NCBI RefSeq assembly: GCF_019393635.1
Contig: NC_057863.1
Location: forward strand, 639,864,306-639,928,305
From: Dromiciops gliroides
Lineage: Eukaryota; Chordata; Mammalia; Microbiotheria; Microbiotheriidae
Direction of reading: 5' to 3'
Length of the DNA stretch: 64,000 nt
Shown: in pieces, positions 52,906 to 63,130 of the stretch
Layout: each line of letters starts with the position of its first letter
Numbering within the stretch: position 1 is the stretch's first letter
Program-made: the position numbers and the translations under genes
The notes under the pieces: model-generated
Seen by the model: the letters and a program-made list of their open reading frames with translations, nothing else
The model's database searches: none
Told to the model about the DNA's origin: nothing

Positions 52906-53391
52906 TAATGGAATGTGGAAAGTAAAAGGGGTTGGGACTATGCCAACCATTGGGGAAAGAATGCAGGAAGATTATCAGTGGATGAGGGTGAGGGGAGAGG
53001 AGGCAGGTGATTAGAAGCCTCAAGGGCATCTTTCCAGGTCCCAGACTGTGGTAGATCTTCGGAAAACTAGAGCCTGGGAGGAAGAGTAGAAAAATATATG
53101 TCTGGGAGCCCAGTCAGGAGGCAAGAGATGGGGCTGGGAAGGAGGTCAAGGGCTTGCCTCCAGGCAGACAAGCAGACCATGGCCATTTGGGAAGGGGAGG
53201 GCTCTGGAAGAGGCCAGGAAATGGACTTTGCAGTGGCCTAAAAGGAGAGTCTGTGATTATGGCTGGAAGCAGACTTTGGGGGCATGGCCTTGCACCACTC
53301 CCCCTTGCCCCAAGGACATCAGTATGCTTGGACTGGACAAGCAAGAAGCTGGAATGTGTGACCTCTGTCCATCCCTATAAAGAAAAGGTTG
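52906..53391. other. Unassigned stretch
   Basis: G/A-rich, perhaps L2-derived (gggaagaatgcaggaag...), with no coding signal. Confidence 0.35.
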
Positions 53392-53393
53392 GG

Positions 53394-53549
53394 GGCAGCT
53401 AGGTGGTGCAGTGGTTAAAGCTCCAGCCCTGGATTCAGGAGGACCTGAGTTCAAATCCAGTCTCAGACACTTGACACTTACTAGCTGTGTGACCCTGGGC
53501 AAGTCACTTAACCCTCATTGCCCTGCAAAAATAAAAATAATAAAATAAT
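53394..53549 (+). mobile_element. SINE type A
   Basis: Duplication aaagaaaaggttgg on both sides; aaataaaaataataaa tail. Confidence 0.9.
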
Positions 53550-53725
53550 AAAAGAAAAGGTTGGTCAAGCAACCTCCAGAGAAAGAACCAAAGTGACTTG
53601 GGATGAGCAAACTAATGTGTTTTTCAGTTTTGTGGTACTAGAAGAGGGGACACAAGAACAGGTCTGACTTCTCTGCTTTGGATCCCCAAATACCTCCAGC
53701 CAGTGTTCTGTCCTGTGCATTTTCT

Positions 53726-53878
53726 TTTTTTTTTTTTTTTAAGTGAGGCAATTGGGGTTAAGTGACTTGCCCAGGGTCACACAGCTAGTAAGTGTTAAGT
53801 GTCTGAGGCCGGATTTGAACTCAGGTACTCCTGACTCCAGGGCCCGTGCTGTATCCACTGCGCCATCTAGCTGCCCCG
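53726..53878 (-). mobile_element. SINE type A, antisense
   Basis: Perfect duplication CCTGTGCATTTTCT (53712-53725 and 53879-53892). Confidence 0.92.
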
Positions 53879-54094
53879 CCTGTGCATTTTCTGAGACCAA
53901 TGGGTATCTGGGACACTGAGTAAGGGAAGGAAAAACTACACTAAGGCCCCAGCAAGAGGGTGACCAGGGATGAAGGTAGAGGTAGGGAGGATGAGGACAT
54001 TGGCCAGGTGGCGTGACCCAGAAGACAGACCTAGCACCTTCCTGCGACCCATGAAAACCCAAAGCAATCACATGCCTCTCTTTCTACTGTCTTG

Positions 54095-54345
54095 TGACAG
54101 CTAGGTGGCGCCATAGTGCATAGAGCGCTGGGCCTGGAGTCAGGAAGAGGTGCCTTTCTGAGTTCAAATCTGGCCTTAGACACTTATTAGCTGTGTGACC
54201 CTGGGAAAGTCACTTCACCCTGTTTGCCTCAGTTTCCTCATATGTCAAATGAGCTGGAGAAGGAAATGGCAGATCACTCCAGGATCTCTGTCAAGAAAAC
54301 TCCAAATGGGGTCATGGAGAGTCGGACAGGACTGAAACGACCGGA
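54095..54345 (+). mobile_element. SINE type B, full length
   Basis: gacagctaggtggcgccatagtgc to gagagtcggacaggactgaaacgacc. The best copy of the older family in the window. Confidence 0.88.
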
Positions 54346-55604
54346 CAAGAACTCTGCTATCTATTTGACAGTCTACAGAAAGGATTAGTCCCAACCAGCA
54401 GATGGATACAGGCTAACACTGCTTCCCCCCACCCCCCACTGTCCTTGCCTTCCTATCCTTACCACAGGCTGCTCTGAAAGTGGATCCCCCGGCCCCCCTT
54501 TGCTGCCAACTGGGCATTGGCAAGGGGGCTGGGAGTGGGCAGCTGCACTGCTGTCTGTAATCCACAAAGCAGAGAATGAGGAGCGGGCCTGTGTCCGCAG
54601 GGAGCCGTGTGGCCCCGGGCCAGCCCCTCCCTGTGGTCAGGGCCCCACACCACTAGCGGCTAAGGAGCTCCCAGCCTGACCAGGCACAACCTTATGGGGA
54701 CAGGCCACTAATTGCATGGTAGCTGTGAGGCAGCAACATATGCCCTGCTTTGTAGTTACAGGGTGGGGCCGGGTGGGGGGCCATGTGTGTACCTCAAATC
54801 TGCTGGAGTGGGGTGGGCAGGAGAAGGAACTCTGAGGCCCCAGTGGATGAGAAAGGACCCTCCTGTTAGTGTCTTTGTAAGACCTGAGAAATGGGTGCAT
54901 TTGGCCTGGCTTCATTCAGAGGAGGCCTTTGTGTGGAAGGGGCCCAGGGCTCCCGTTTTCCCTAATATTTCCGTGTCCTCACAGTCTGGGCCACAGCAGT
55001 AGCTCACTCCTCCATCTGGGGGGATGAAGCAATCGGATCCCCAGACCGAAGGGATCCAGCAGTGAGGACAGGCTGATGGATGCCTCTGCTGGGGATTTGG
55101 CGGAGAAGAAGCCCCAGGAAGTTGGGGCAGGCTCAGCCAGATGCGGTGTGTGCCCAGCGAGCCAGACGCGCAGTGGCATGCATGTGTGCGCAGACTGAGA
55201 CACAAACACAGAGCTTGACATTGGCAAGGGCACCCAGACGCCCACAAACACGGGCACAGACATACACTGAGACACCTGCACAGAGACGCCTTGATGAGCT
55301 AGGCTCCTCGGCCTGCTCCCTCCCCCAACCTCAAGGCTCTTCAGAGCCCATCTCCGTGCCTCCCTCGGTCCGTCCCCAATCCCAGACTTGGACCCTGGAG
55401 GCCGAGCGAGGAAATAGAGGAAACAGAGGCCAATTCCCAGTGCGGGCTCTACACACAGCTCACAGGCACCCCTCCCCACCCCCTCTCTTCAGCCAGGTGA
55501 GTCACAGGAGAAGAGGGGCCAGGCCAAGGAGTCTGGCTCCTACTGCCCCCCTCGTCCCCCAGGCCTCCTTGTCCAAAGTCCCATAGAGCTCATCTCCCCC
55601 CAGC
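54346..55604. other. Unique GC-rich sequence
   Basis: No repeat recognised. Overlapping long frames on both strands (for example 54979-55479 minus and 55080-55586 plus) are mutual shadows without known domains. It could hold untranslated or regulatory sequence of a neighbouring gene. Confidence 0.4.
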
Positions 55605-55868
55605 TCCCAGGGGGAAGAAGGACCCTCCAGGGGTTATTTGATTTAATTTTTTTAATGAACCAAAATATTTTTTCCTTCCTTCTCCCTACCCTCCCCCAAA
55701 TGAAGGAAAGAAAAACAAAACCCTGGTAACAAATATGCATGATCAAACAAAACAAATTCCAGTATTGGCCATGTCCAAGAAAAGTGAGTCATTCTGCATC
55801 TTGAGTTCATCATTTCTTTGTCAGGAGGTAGGTAGTTTGCTTCATCAATCCTCCAGAAGTGATTTTAG
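55605..55868 (-). mobile_element. L1 3' end, antisense
   Basis: ttttttccttccttctccctacc ... cattctgcatcttgagttcatc ... gtcaggaggtaggtag. Confidence 0.65.
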
Positions 55869-55873
55869 CCATC

Positions 55874-56149
55874 CCCCACCCCTTCTACTATTCCCCCTCC
55901 CATTCCCTGGGCCCCCATCCCTTCCACTGTTCCCCCCTCCCATTCCCTGGATCCCCACCCCTTCTACTATTCCCCCTCCCATTCCCTGGGCCCCCATCCC
56001 TTCCACTGTTCCCCCCTCCCATTCCCTGGATCCCCACCCCTTCTACTATTCCCCCTCCCATTCCCTGGGCCCCCACCCCTTCTACTATTCCCCCTCCCAT
56101 TCCCTGGGCCCCCATCCCTTCCACTGTTCCCCCCTCCCATTCCCTGGAT
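55874..56149. repeat. Higher-order minisatellite, 39/40-bp units in order ABABAAB
   Basis: Unit A (39 bp, ccccaccccttctactattc... ending ggc) and unit B (40 bp, ccccatcccttccactgttc... ending ggat) alternate. Four A plus three B account for exactly 276 bp. A degenerate partial unit follows to about 56178. All frames stay open, giving artefact peptides. Confidence 0.95.
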
Positions 56150-56369
56150 CCCCACCCTTTCCAATGCTCCTCTCCCCATGCCCGTTACTAAGTCTCTATT
56201 TGTATTTCGATTTCTTTGTGACATTTTTCTCCCTAAAAGCTCTGCTCTTCTGGTATTGACTCTGGATTCTTAGTACTTAGCCCTTCCTTGTCTAGTCTAA
56301 ACAGGAGCGCAGATGGCCAAACAGACTTGATTATACACCTATAGGTCTGCAATGTCTATGCCTCACTCA

Positions 56370-56610
56370 CTCAGGAGTCTCTTTGGCCCTGGGGACCCCC
56401 CTATCTGGGTTGGGGGACACAGTTTCTGCCCTTGGGAAGCCCTTTCTTTGAAGGGGAGCCACAGCTTTTCCTCAATGGAGCCCCGAGTCTGAGAGGGGTA
56501 TGTGATTCTGGCCTATCCTCCAGTGTGGGGGCAGGGCTTGGCCTCTGCCATCAGGAGCCCCCCAATGTGAGGGGAGGGCTTGTACTTGTTATCAGGGAGC
56601 ACTTGGTGTG
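56370..56610. repeat. Degenerate ~45-bp repeat, possibly L2-tail derived
   Basis: Repeats of a phrase like 'ggagcccc..gtctgagagggg..tgtgattctg' in several decayed copies. Confidence 0.4.
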
Positions 56611-57120
56611 AGGGGGCTACCTTAAGGTCTGGGTTCACTTACTGAGAAGGGCCTCATTCCTTGCTCCTTCCTTGCTTCTCCCCCTCACATCCCTAGTTCT
56701 AGGCCACCCACAGAACCTTACTTCCCCAGATCCCCCTCCCAGCCCTGAGCCACTAAATTTGTCTAAGATTATAGGTGGCAGCCATGGCAAGACAAGAACC
56801 AGGGATAGGGGCTGTTTGAAGCTAAGAATGATGGGTTTGGGATTCTTGAAAGCAAATGGGATATTGGGAAGGGATCGCTTACCCTATTTTTATCTCTAAG
56901 GGGCCCCACTATGGCCACAATAAATTATCTCCTCTGTTCGTGACTCTGATCTCTGCCTCTCTCTCTCTCCCTTTCTCTTTTCTCTGTGTCTCTCCCTCTC
57001 TCTGTTTTCTCTTGGGCTTTCCCTATTTCTGTCTCCACCTGTTTTTGATCTCTGATTTCTGTCTCAGTCCCTGGTGTCTTTTTGTCTTTCACTGTCTCTT
57101 TTTCCTTTGTCTATCCCTAT
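56611..57120. other. Unique sequence then pyrimidine-rich run
   Basis: 56940-57150 is a (CT)-rich run leading into the compound microsatellite. No coding signal. Confidence 0.4.
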
Positions 57121-57145
57121 TTCTATCTTTGCCTGTCTCTGCTCT

Positions 57146-57150
<5 letters not shown>

Positions 57151-57233
<83 letters not shown>
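57151..57233. repeat. Compound (TG)n(AG)n microsatellite
   Basis: About 23 TG units followed by about 19 GA units. Confidence 0.95.
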
Positions 57234-57235
<2 letters not shown>

Positions 57236-57359
57236 TTGAGATTTTTTCAGATCTCTTTGGGTAACTCTGCCTGGTAGGGGCTGTAATTATCATTGATTTT
57301 AGGAAGGGGCTGGAGGCAGATTAGGGCAACCTCCTTCAAAAATTGTTACCAGTGGAGTT

Positions 57360-57610
57360 CTTTAGATTTTTATTTGGTCATTTTAGTCACGTCCGACTCT
57401 TTGTCACCCCGTTTGGGGTTTTCTTGGCAGAAATACTGGAGTGGTTTGCCATCTACTTTTCCAGTTCATTTTACATGTGAGGAAACAGAGGCAAACAGGG
57501 TGAAGTGACCTGCTATGGGTCATACAGCTAGTAAGTGTCTGAGGCCAGATTTGAACTCCGGTCTTCTTAACTGCAGGCCCAGGACTCTATCCACTGTGCC
57601 ACCCAGTATC
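57360..57610 (-). mobile_element. SINE type B, antisense
   Basis: tttagtcacgtccgactctttgtcacc ... gtttggggttttcttggcag ... ctctatccactgtgccaccc. Confidence 0.88.
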
Positions 57611-58246
57611 CATTTCCATCTTCAAGGCTCCCTCTTCCACCAAGAAGGGTTGGAGGTCAGAGGTGAGGAGGGCCTTCAAAGTCCCTGGGCAAAGTTGGAG
57701 TCCTTCAGGGGGTCTTTGGGTGTGTTTCATGAATAGACAGGAGCCTGATAGAGACCTTTTCCTGAGGGGAGAAGGATGAGCCCCCGTGGAAACTCTGGAT
57801 GTTGAGGGAGGAGTTAGGTCAGCCCGCTTCTACTCTCCTCTGGGGTCCAGGTCTCAGTAAGAGCCACTGGCCACTCTGAGCCCACCATGTGCCTGGATGG
57901 ATTTGGACAAAACCCTCAGGCCTCCCATGTCTAAGCTCTACCATCTGTGAAATGGGCCATCGTGGGAGGAGTTAGTGGTGCTCAAAGTCACGGGCTTGGA
58001 GGGAGAGCAGAGGATCCCAAGAGGTCCTCTGGCTCATGCTTTTCCCATGCCTCTTCCTCCTTTCCTGGGATGCAGAGCACTTCCACAGGAGATGTCAAAG
58101 AATTCAAGTCTCAGAACTGAATGGGACGTCTGGGGCCATCTGAAAACAGTAAGCCCTTCCTTGGCATACCCTACAAAGGGTCCACCAGCCTCTGAAGACC
58201 TCCCATGATGGGAGGCATCCCAATGTATGTTGGGAAAGCTCTCCTT
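57611..58246. other. Unique stretch
   Basis: No repeat or gene recognised; 58080-58250 may be an old L2 scrap. Confidence 0.35.
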
Positions 58247-58263
58247 AGAAAAGTTGAGTTAGG

Positions 58264-58406
58264 GGCAGGTAGGTGGCGCAGTGGATAGAGCACTGGCCCT
58301 GGAGTCAGGAGTACCTGAGTTCAAATCCGGCCTCAGACACTTAACACTTACTAGCTGTGTGACCCCGGGCAAGTCACTTAACCCCAACTGCCTCACCAAA
58401 AAAAAA
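58264..58406 (+). mobile_element. SINE type A
   Basis: Perfect 17-bp duplication AGAAAAGTTGAGTTAGG (58247-58263 and 58407-58423). Confidence 0.93.
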
Positions 58407-58684
58407 AGAAAAGTTGAGTTAGGAAGATTTTTCTGACATCAAGCCCAAGTTGACTTCTCTCCATCTCCCACCCATAGCTCCTGGTTCTTCCTTCTGGGAC
58501 CAAGCAGAAGAAGCCTCTCATCCTTTTTCCATGTGAGAGCCATCTGAATACTTGCAGAAAGCTACCGCTTCCTTGATAAGGCTTCTTCCCCCCAACCACA
58601 CAGCCCTGGTACCTTCCACCTGTCCTGGGCTCCCTTCTTCAAGTCTCTCCTTATCCCCGGGAATAGAACTTAAAGTGTGGTTGA

Positions 58685-58826
58685 GGGGCAGCTAGATGGC
58701 GCAGTGGATAGAGCACCGGCCCTGGATTCAGGAGTACCTGAGTTCAAATCAGGCCTCAGACACTTAACACTAGCTGTGTGACCCTGGGCAAGTCACTTAA
58801 CCCCAATTGCCTTACTAAGAAAAAAA
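58685..58826 (+). mobile_element. SINE type A
   Basis: Duplication aaagtgtggttga on both sides; short deletion at cttaacactagctg. Confidence 0.92.
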
Positions 58827-58886
58827 AAGTGTGGTTGAATAGGACAAAGCACAGAGGGATTCTCTCGTCTATTTTAGAAGAAATAG

Positions 58887-59118
58887 GAGGCAGCTAGGTG
58901 GCGCAGTGGATAAAGCATCGGCCCTGGATTCAGGAGGACCTGAGTTCAAATGTGACCTCACACACTTGACACTTACTAGCTGTGTGACCCTGGGCAAGTC
59001 ACTTAACCCTCTATGCCCTGCAAAAAGAAGAAGAAGAAGAAGAAGAAGAAGAAGAAGAAGAAGAAGAAGAAGAAGAAGAAGAAGAAGAAGAAGAAGAAGA
59101 AGAAGAAGAAGAAGAAGA
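58887..59118 (+). mobile_element. SINE type A with (GAA)n tail
   Basis: Duplication agaagaaatag (58876-58886 and 59119-59129). The tail has become a triplet microsatellite. Confidence 0.9.
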
Positions 59119-59126
59119 AGAAGAAA
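59026..59126. repeat. (GAA)n trinucleotide array, about 33 units
   Basis: Uninterrupted AAG/GAA run forming the tail of the preceding SINE. Confidence 0.97.
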
Positions 59127-59129
59127 TAG

Positions 59130-59576
59130 AACAGACTCAGCCATTCAGGGAGATCCTCCTTTCTTCTGGGTGCTATGCCTTCATCAACATGGCCTGCTCA
59201 GATGGCGTCAGCTCTGGGATCTGTCTGGTCACACTGTTGGCTCATGGGGAGCCTCAGGTACTTAGAACACCCAGGCAGTTTTCAGAGGACCTCAGCCACC
59301 CACCAGGAAACCAAGCCCTGACCAATAAGAGCCACTTACCATCTGCCCTGCTACTGAACCCTCTCCCCCACCCCCAGCCCCTTCCTCTTGTTCTGGGAAC
59401 AATAATCAAATGAACGCTGCCATTTTATATAGAAAGGGTTGTGGCTCCATCCAAATTCCTGGGTCTCCTTAGACCCAAACTCTCTTTGCAGGTCAATGCT
59501 AGCCTAAATGTAGAAGGGTTTTGAGCAGGGTGAACAGCAACCAGGAAAAGCCTCCTGCACAACATGGAACTGAGTC
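59130..59576. other. Unique stretch
   Basis: No gene or repeat recognised. Confidence 0.35.
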
Positions 59577-59720
59577 TTTTTTTTTTCAGGGCAATGAGGG
59601 TTAAGTGACTTGCCCAGGGTCACACAGCTAGTAAGTGTCAAGTGTCTGAGGCTGGATTTGAACTCAGGTCCTCTTGAATCCAGGGCTGGTGCTTTATCCA
59701 CTGTGCCACCTAGCTGCCCC
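59577..59720 (-). mobile_element. SINE type A, antisense, in L2
   Basis: Duplication tggaactgagtctt / tggaactaagtctt (59565-59578 and 59721-59734). Confidence 0.92.
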
Positions 59721-59734
59721 TGGAACTAAGTCTT

Positions 59735-59767
59735 GAAGGAAGCCAGAGAAGTTAAGGAGTGGAAGTG

Positions 59768-59819
<52 letters not shown>

Positions 59820-59944
59820 CAGTTACCAGGTAGCAGTGGAAATACAGAGAGGGGAGATGGAGGATCACATTCACGGGACACCAAAGGTCAGTGTCACTGG
59901 ATCATGGTATGCAAAGAGGGGAGGAAGGTGTGAGAAGCCTGGAA

Positions 59945-59978
<34 letters not shown>

Positions 59979-60290
59979 GAGACAGACAGACAGAGACAGA
60001 GACAAAGAAAGAGACAGAGACAGACAGAGAAGGTGAGAGAGATGGGGATTATGATGGGCTTTGAATGCCAAACAGAAGTTATCATAATTAATGCTGCAGA
60101 TAATAGGGAGCCACAGGAGTTTTTTGACTGGGGGGGGGGAGTGACATGGTTAGATCTGTGCTTTAGGAAAATAAATCACTTTGACAGCTGAGGGAGATAG
60201 ACTGAAATGAGGAGAGACTTGAGGCCTGAGACCCGCCAATAGGTTAGTGAAATAGTCCAGGTTGGAGGAGATGAGAAGCTCGCATTGCTT
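59735..60290 (-). mobile_element. L2 3' region, antisense, with two microsatellites
   Basis: gaatgccaaacagaagttatc ... gggagccacaggagttttttgactgg ... gtccaggttggaggagatgag. (GA)n at 59770-59818 and (GT)n plus gacaga at 59946-60030 lie within it. Confidence 0.7.
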
Positions 60291-60327
60291 TAAACCTACT
60301 GTATTTGTACTTAAATAAATGAAATCG

Positions 60328-60487
60328 GGGGGCAGCTAGGTGGCGCAGTGGATAAAGCACCGGCCCTGGATTCAGGAGGACCTGAGTTCAAATTCGGCCT
60401 CGGACCCTTGACACTTACTGGCTGTGTGACCCTGGGCAAGTCACTTAACCCCCATTGCCCCGCCAAAAAAAATAAAATAAAATAAAA
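60328..60487 (+). mobile_element. SINE type A
   Basis: Duplication ataaatgaaatc / ataaatgaagtc; aataaaataaaat tail. Confidence 0.9.
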
Positions 60488-60589
60488 AATAAATGAAGTC
60501 ACTGCTTCCTTGTCTGACCTTGGGGAAGCCATTAACCTTTCTGGTCCTCAAGTTCCTTGTCCATGGAGGGTTGGGCTGCACAGTCTCTC

Positions 60590-61025
60590 CAGTCCCCTTC
60601 AGGTCTAACGTTCTATTATCTATGGACAGTTTCACCTAACAACTTTTCATGGCTCCTTCTCTATTTCCACAAGGCATGTGCTCACATGGTAGTCAGAAGA
60701 AGTGATACAAGGACACCTTTGAAGAACTTTGGAATGGAAGACACTGGCAGAGGACTTCCCAGCATGGCATGCCCCTATCAAAGATGACTCTGTGCTCTCT
60801 GAGCAAAGCAGAATTGCAGTAGCTCAAAAGAAATGTGAGATGTGGAAATTTAGAACTATCTCCACTCCGTGTGTTCATGTGGACTATTTGTGCCTGACCT
60901 ATGGTAGAGCCTTCCAAGCTCATATTGGGCTGATCAGCCACATTTGAACACGCTGTATCTTTGACCCCAACATAGTGATGTCATTTTGGTCCTCTTCAAT
61001 CATGAAGGACAACAACCAATCAACC
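60590..61025 (+). mobile_element. LINE 3' end (RTE/L2-like) with zinc-finger-like C-terminus
   Basis: In frames: ALSEQSRIAVAQKKCEMWKF and CLTYGRAFQAHIGLISH, a CxxC/H-type motif found at the C-terminus of some vertebrate LINE ORF2 proteins. The 3' end is ggtcctcttcaatcatgaaggacaacaacc. At least one frameshift lies in between. Confidence 0.6.
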
Positions 61026-61529
61026 AAGTATATCTCCATCAGGTTTTAACCCCTCATTCCCCCATTCCCTTTTCTTTTTATATAATTGACCTTGGTGTAT
61101 ATGCTTGAGTTTTGCCCTCTTCCACTTTTCCCTGTTTCAGCGATTTTTCTGCAGATCTCATACACATCCATCTTAATTGTATTATGGTATCTCATTCCAT
61201 TCATAGACCATGATTTATCTATCCCCTTCCTATTGAAAATGGAGATGCTTGCAAAATCTTTGAATCGATGGCTTAAAAAAAATTCCATCCATACATTTTG
61301 TTTCAGCACAACAGACACTTCCCAAATGAAAACCTCACAGATGGCTGAGAGTTGTGACTCCTCCCCATGTTGATTCTATTTTGTTGTCAATGTCATGTTG
61401 CTGGACCTAGAACCTCCTAGATTTAGGGCTTGAAAGCAGGGGTGTGCTGCACCTACCTTGAACTGACTCACAATATCTGGTTGGTAAATTTTCAGTGTGA
61501 ATATTTATACCTCAAAAGTTATTGATTGG

Positions 61530-61667
61530 TCAGCTAGATGGCGCAGTGGATAGAGCACCGGCCCTGGAGTCAGGAGTACCTGAGTTTAAATCCGGCCTCA
61601 GACACTTGACACTTACTAGCTGTGTGACCTTGGGCAAGTCACTTAACCCCAATTGCCTCATTAAAAA
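61530..61667 (+). mobile_element. SINE type A
   Basis: Perfect duplication AAAAGTTATTGATTG (61515-61529 and 61668-61682). Confidence 0.93.
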
Positions 61668-61704
61668 AAAAGTTATTGATTGTCTACACTTAAGAAAGTG
61701 ATGG

Positions 61705-61830
61705 AAATTACACATGTGTAACCTATATCTGATTGCTGACCAACTCAGGGAGGGTGGAGGGGAGGCAGGGAAGGAGGGATGGAATTTGGAACTCAAATTT
61801 TTAAATAAAAATGTTTATTATTTTTTTAAA
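61705..61830 (+). mobile_element. Short L1 3'-end insertion
   Basis: gggagggtggaggggaggcaggg then ggaactcaaatttttaaataaaaatg; flanks aagaaagtgatgga on both sides. Confidence 0.85.
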
Positions 61831-61928
61831 AAGAAAGTGATGGAGAAAATGTTAATGATGCAAATTAAAAATATGTTGTGCCTATCCCTTCATATAGGTA
61901 GGAGGTCCGTGGTTGTTACATAGTGAAT

Positions 61929-62067
61929 TTTTTTTTGGTGGGGGGGGGAGGCTCGGGGTTAAGTGACTTGCCCTGGGTCACACAACTAGTAAGCGAGGCT
62001 GGATTTGAATTCAGGTCCTTCTAACTCCAGGGCTGGTGCTCTTTCCACTGTGCCACCTACCTGCCCC
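61929..62067 (-). mobile_element. SINE type A, antisense, diverged
   Basis: G-run at the tail side, internal loss near aagcgaggctgg; ends ccacctacctgcccc. Confidence 0.8.
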
Positions 62068-62109
62068 ACATTGCCTATTTTGGGACCTTTTCAGTGTATC
62101 AATCAAGTT

Positions 62110-62392
62110 GTGCTGATTTTTTTTTTTTCCTCTCTAAAAAAATACTATTTGTCATCTCTGGGGAGGGAGAGGGAGAAGAACACATGGAATACTATGGTGA
62201 TGGAAGAAGCAGAAAACATCAATAACATTTTTTAAAGTGTGTTAACATGACCAATAAGGAAATATGCTTTACCTGATTGCACATTTATTACCTATATCAA
62301 ATTGCTTGCTGTCTCAGGAAAGGCTGAGGGGAGAGAGGGAGAGAATTTGGAGCTCAAAATTTAAAAAAATAAACATTTCTCCATCTTGTCCA
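62110..62392 (+). mobile_element. L1 3' end
   Basis: aaggaaatatgctttacctgattgcac ... ctatatcaaattgcttgctgtctcagg ... ggagctcaaaatttaaaaaaataaac. Confidence 0.7.
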
Positions 62393-62879
62393 CAAAACTA
62401 GTATGACTGACTTTGCTAAGACTTTTCTGCATGAGAAGATATTTTTCTGAGGACTCTATGCTGGGGCATCAGCTCCTGGTTCCTGGGAGTTCTTCCGGGA
62501 GGGCCCCTAAACTCCCTCTTGCTACGGGTTAGAAGCCTGGCCCCTCTCCTCTGTGTGTATGTGTATGTGGGCTGGGGGAGGGGGTTTGGAAATCACCTAC
62601 TGCTACCTCCCGTTATCCCTCACTGGCACAAGGAAAGACTCCAAGGTTCCTGTGTGTGTCTGTGAATGAGTCTCTGTGATTGTGAAGAGTATGTCTATGA
62701 GTGTGACCAGGAGTGACTGTGTCTTTGTGAGTGCCTGAGTGTGAATGTGTAGGTAAGGGGTTTTCTGTGAATGATGGCCCCCACACCATGGGGTGACAGT
62801 GCTGGGATGGCTGAGATTTCTGGAACAGGGGTCAGAATTTCATTTCTTAGACTTGAAGATAGGGGCTGAGGCTTCTTTT

Positions 62880-63130
62880 GAGGGGCTTGCCTCCCTTTCT
62901 GGGCCCTCCGGGCAATGAGGAATTAGAGCCTCTGGTCTGAGGGGTCCCTTACCTGAGGGAACCCACAGTCTGAAGGGGAGACACAGTCCCTGCCCTCAGA
63001 GAGCCCCCAGCCTCTGCCCTCTGCAAGCCCCCCTATTGGGGGGAGATGTGACCTTGATACCCTAGAGCCTCCGATCTCAGCAGAACCCATAGTCCAAGCC
63101 TTGGGGAGCCCCAGGCATAGGGAAGGCACC
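62880..63130. repeat. Degenerate ~45-bp repeat like that at 56.4 kb
   Basis: Recurring 'acagtctgaaggggagacacagtccctgccctcagagagcccc'-type phrases in roughly four to five decayed copies. The phrase resembles the L2/MIR tail 'cctgccctcaaggagc'. Confidence 0.45.

Noticed and set aside
54979-55586. Overlapping 166- and 168-codon frames on opposite strands as possible MXRA8 exons
   Set aside because: Neither shows a signal peptide plus immunoglobulin-like sequence, and each is the shadow of the other.
55735-56259. Proline-rich 174-codon frame and its antisense glycine-rich partner
   Set aside because: Translation of the 39/40-bp minisatellite; every frame is open because of the repeat.
58869-59265. 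Poly-leucine and poly-arginine frames
   Set aside because: Frames across the (GAA)n array and SINE.
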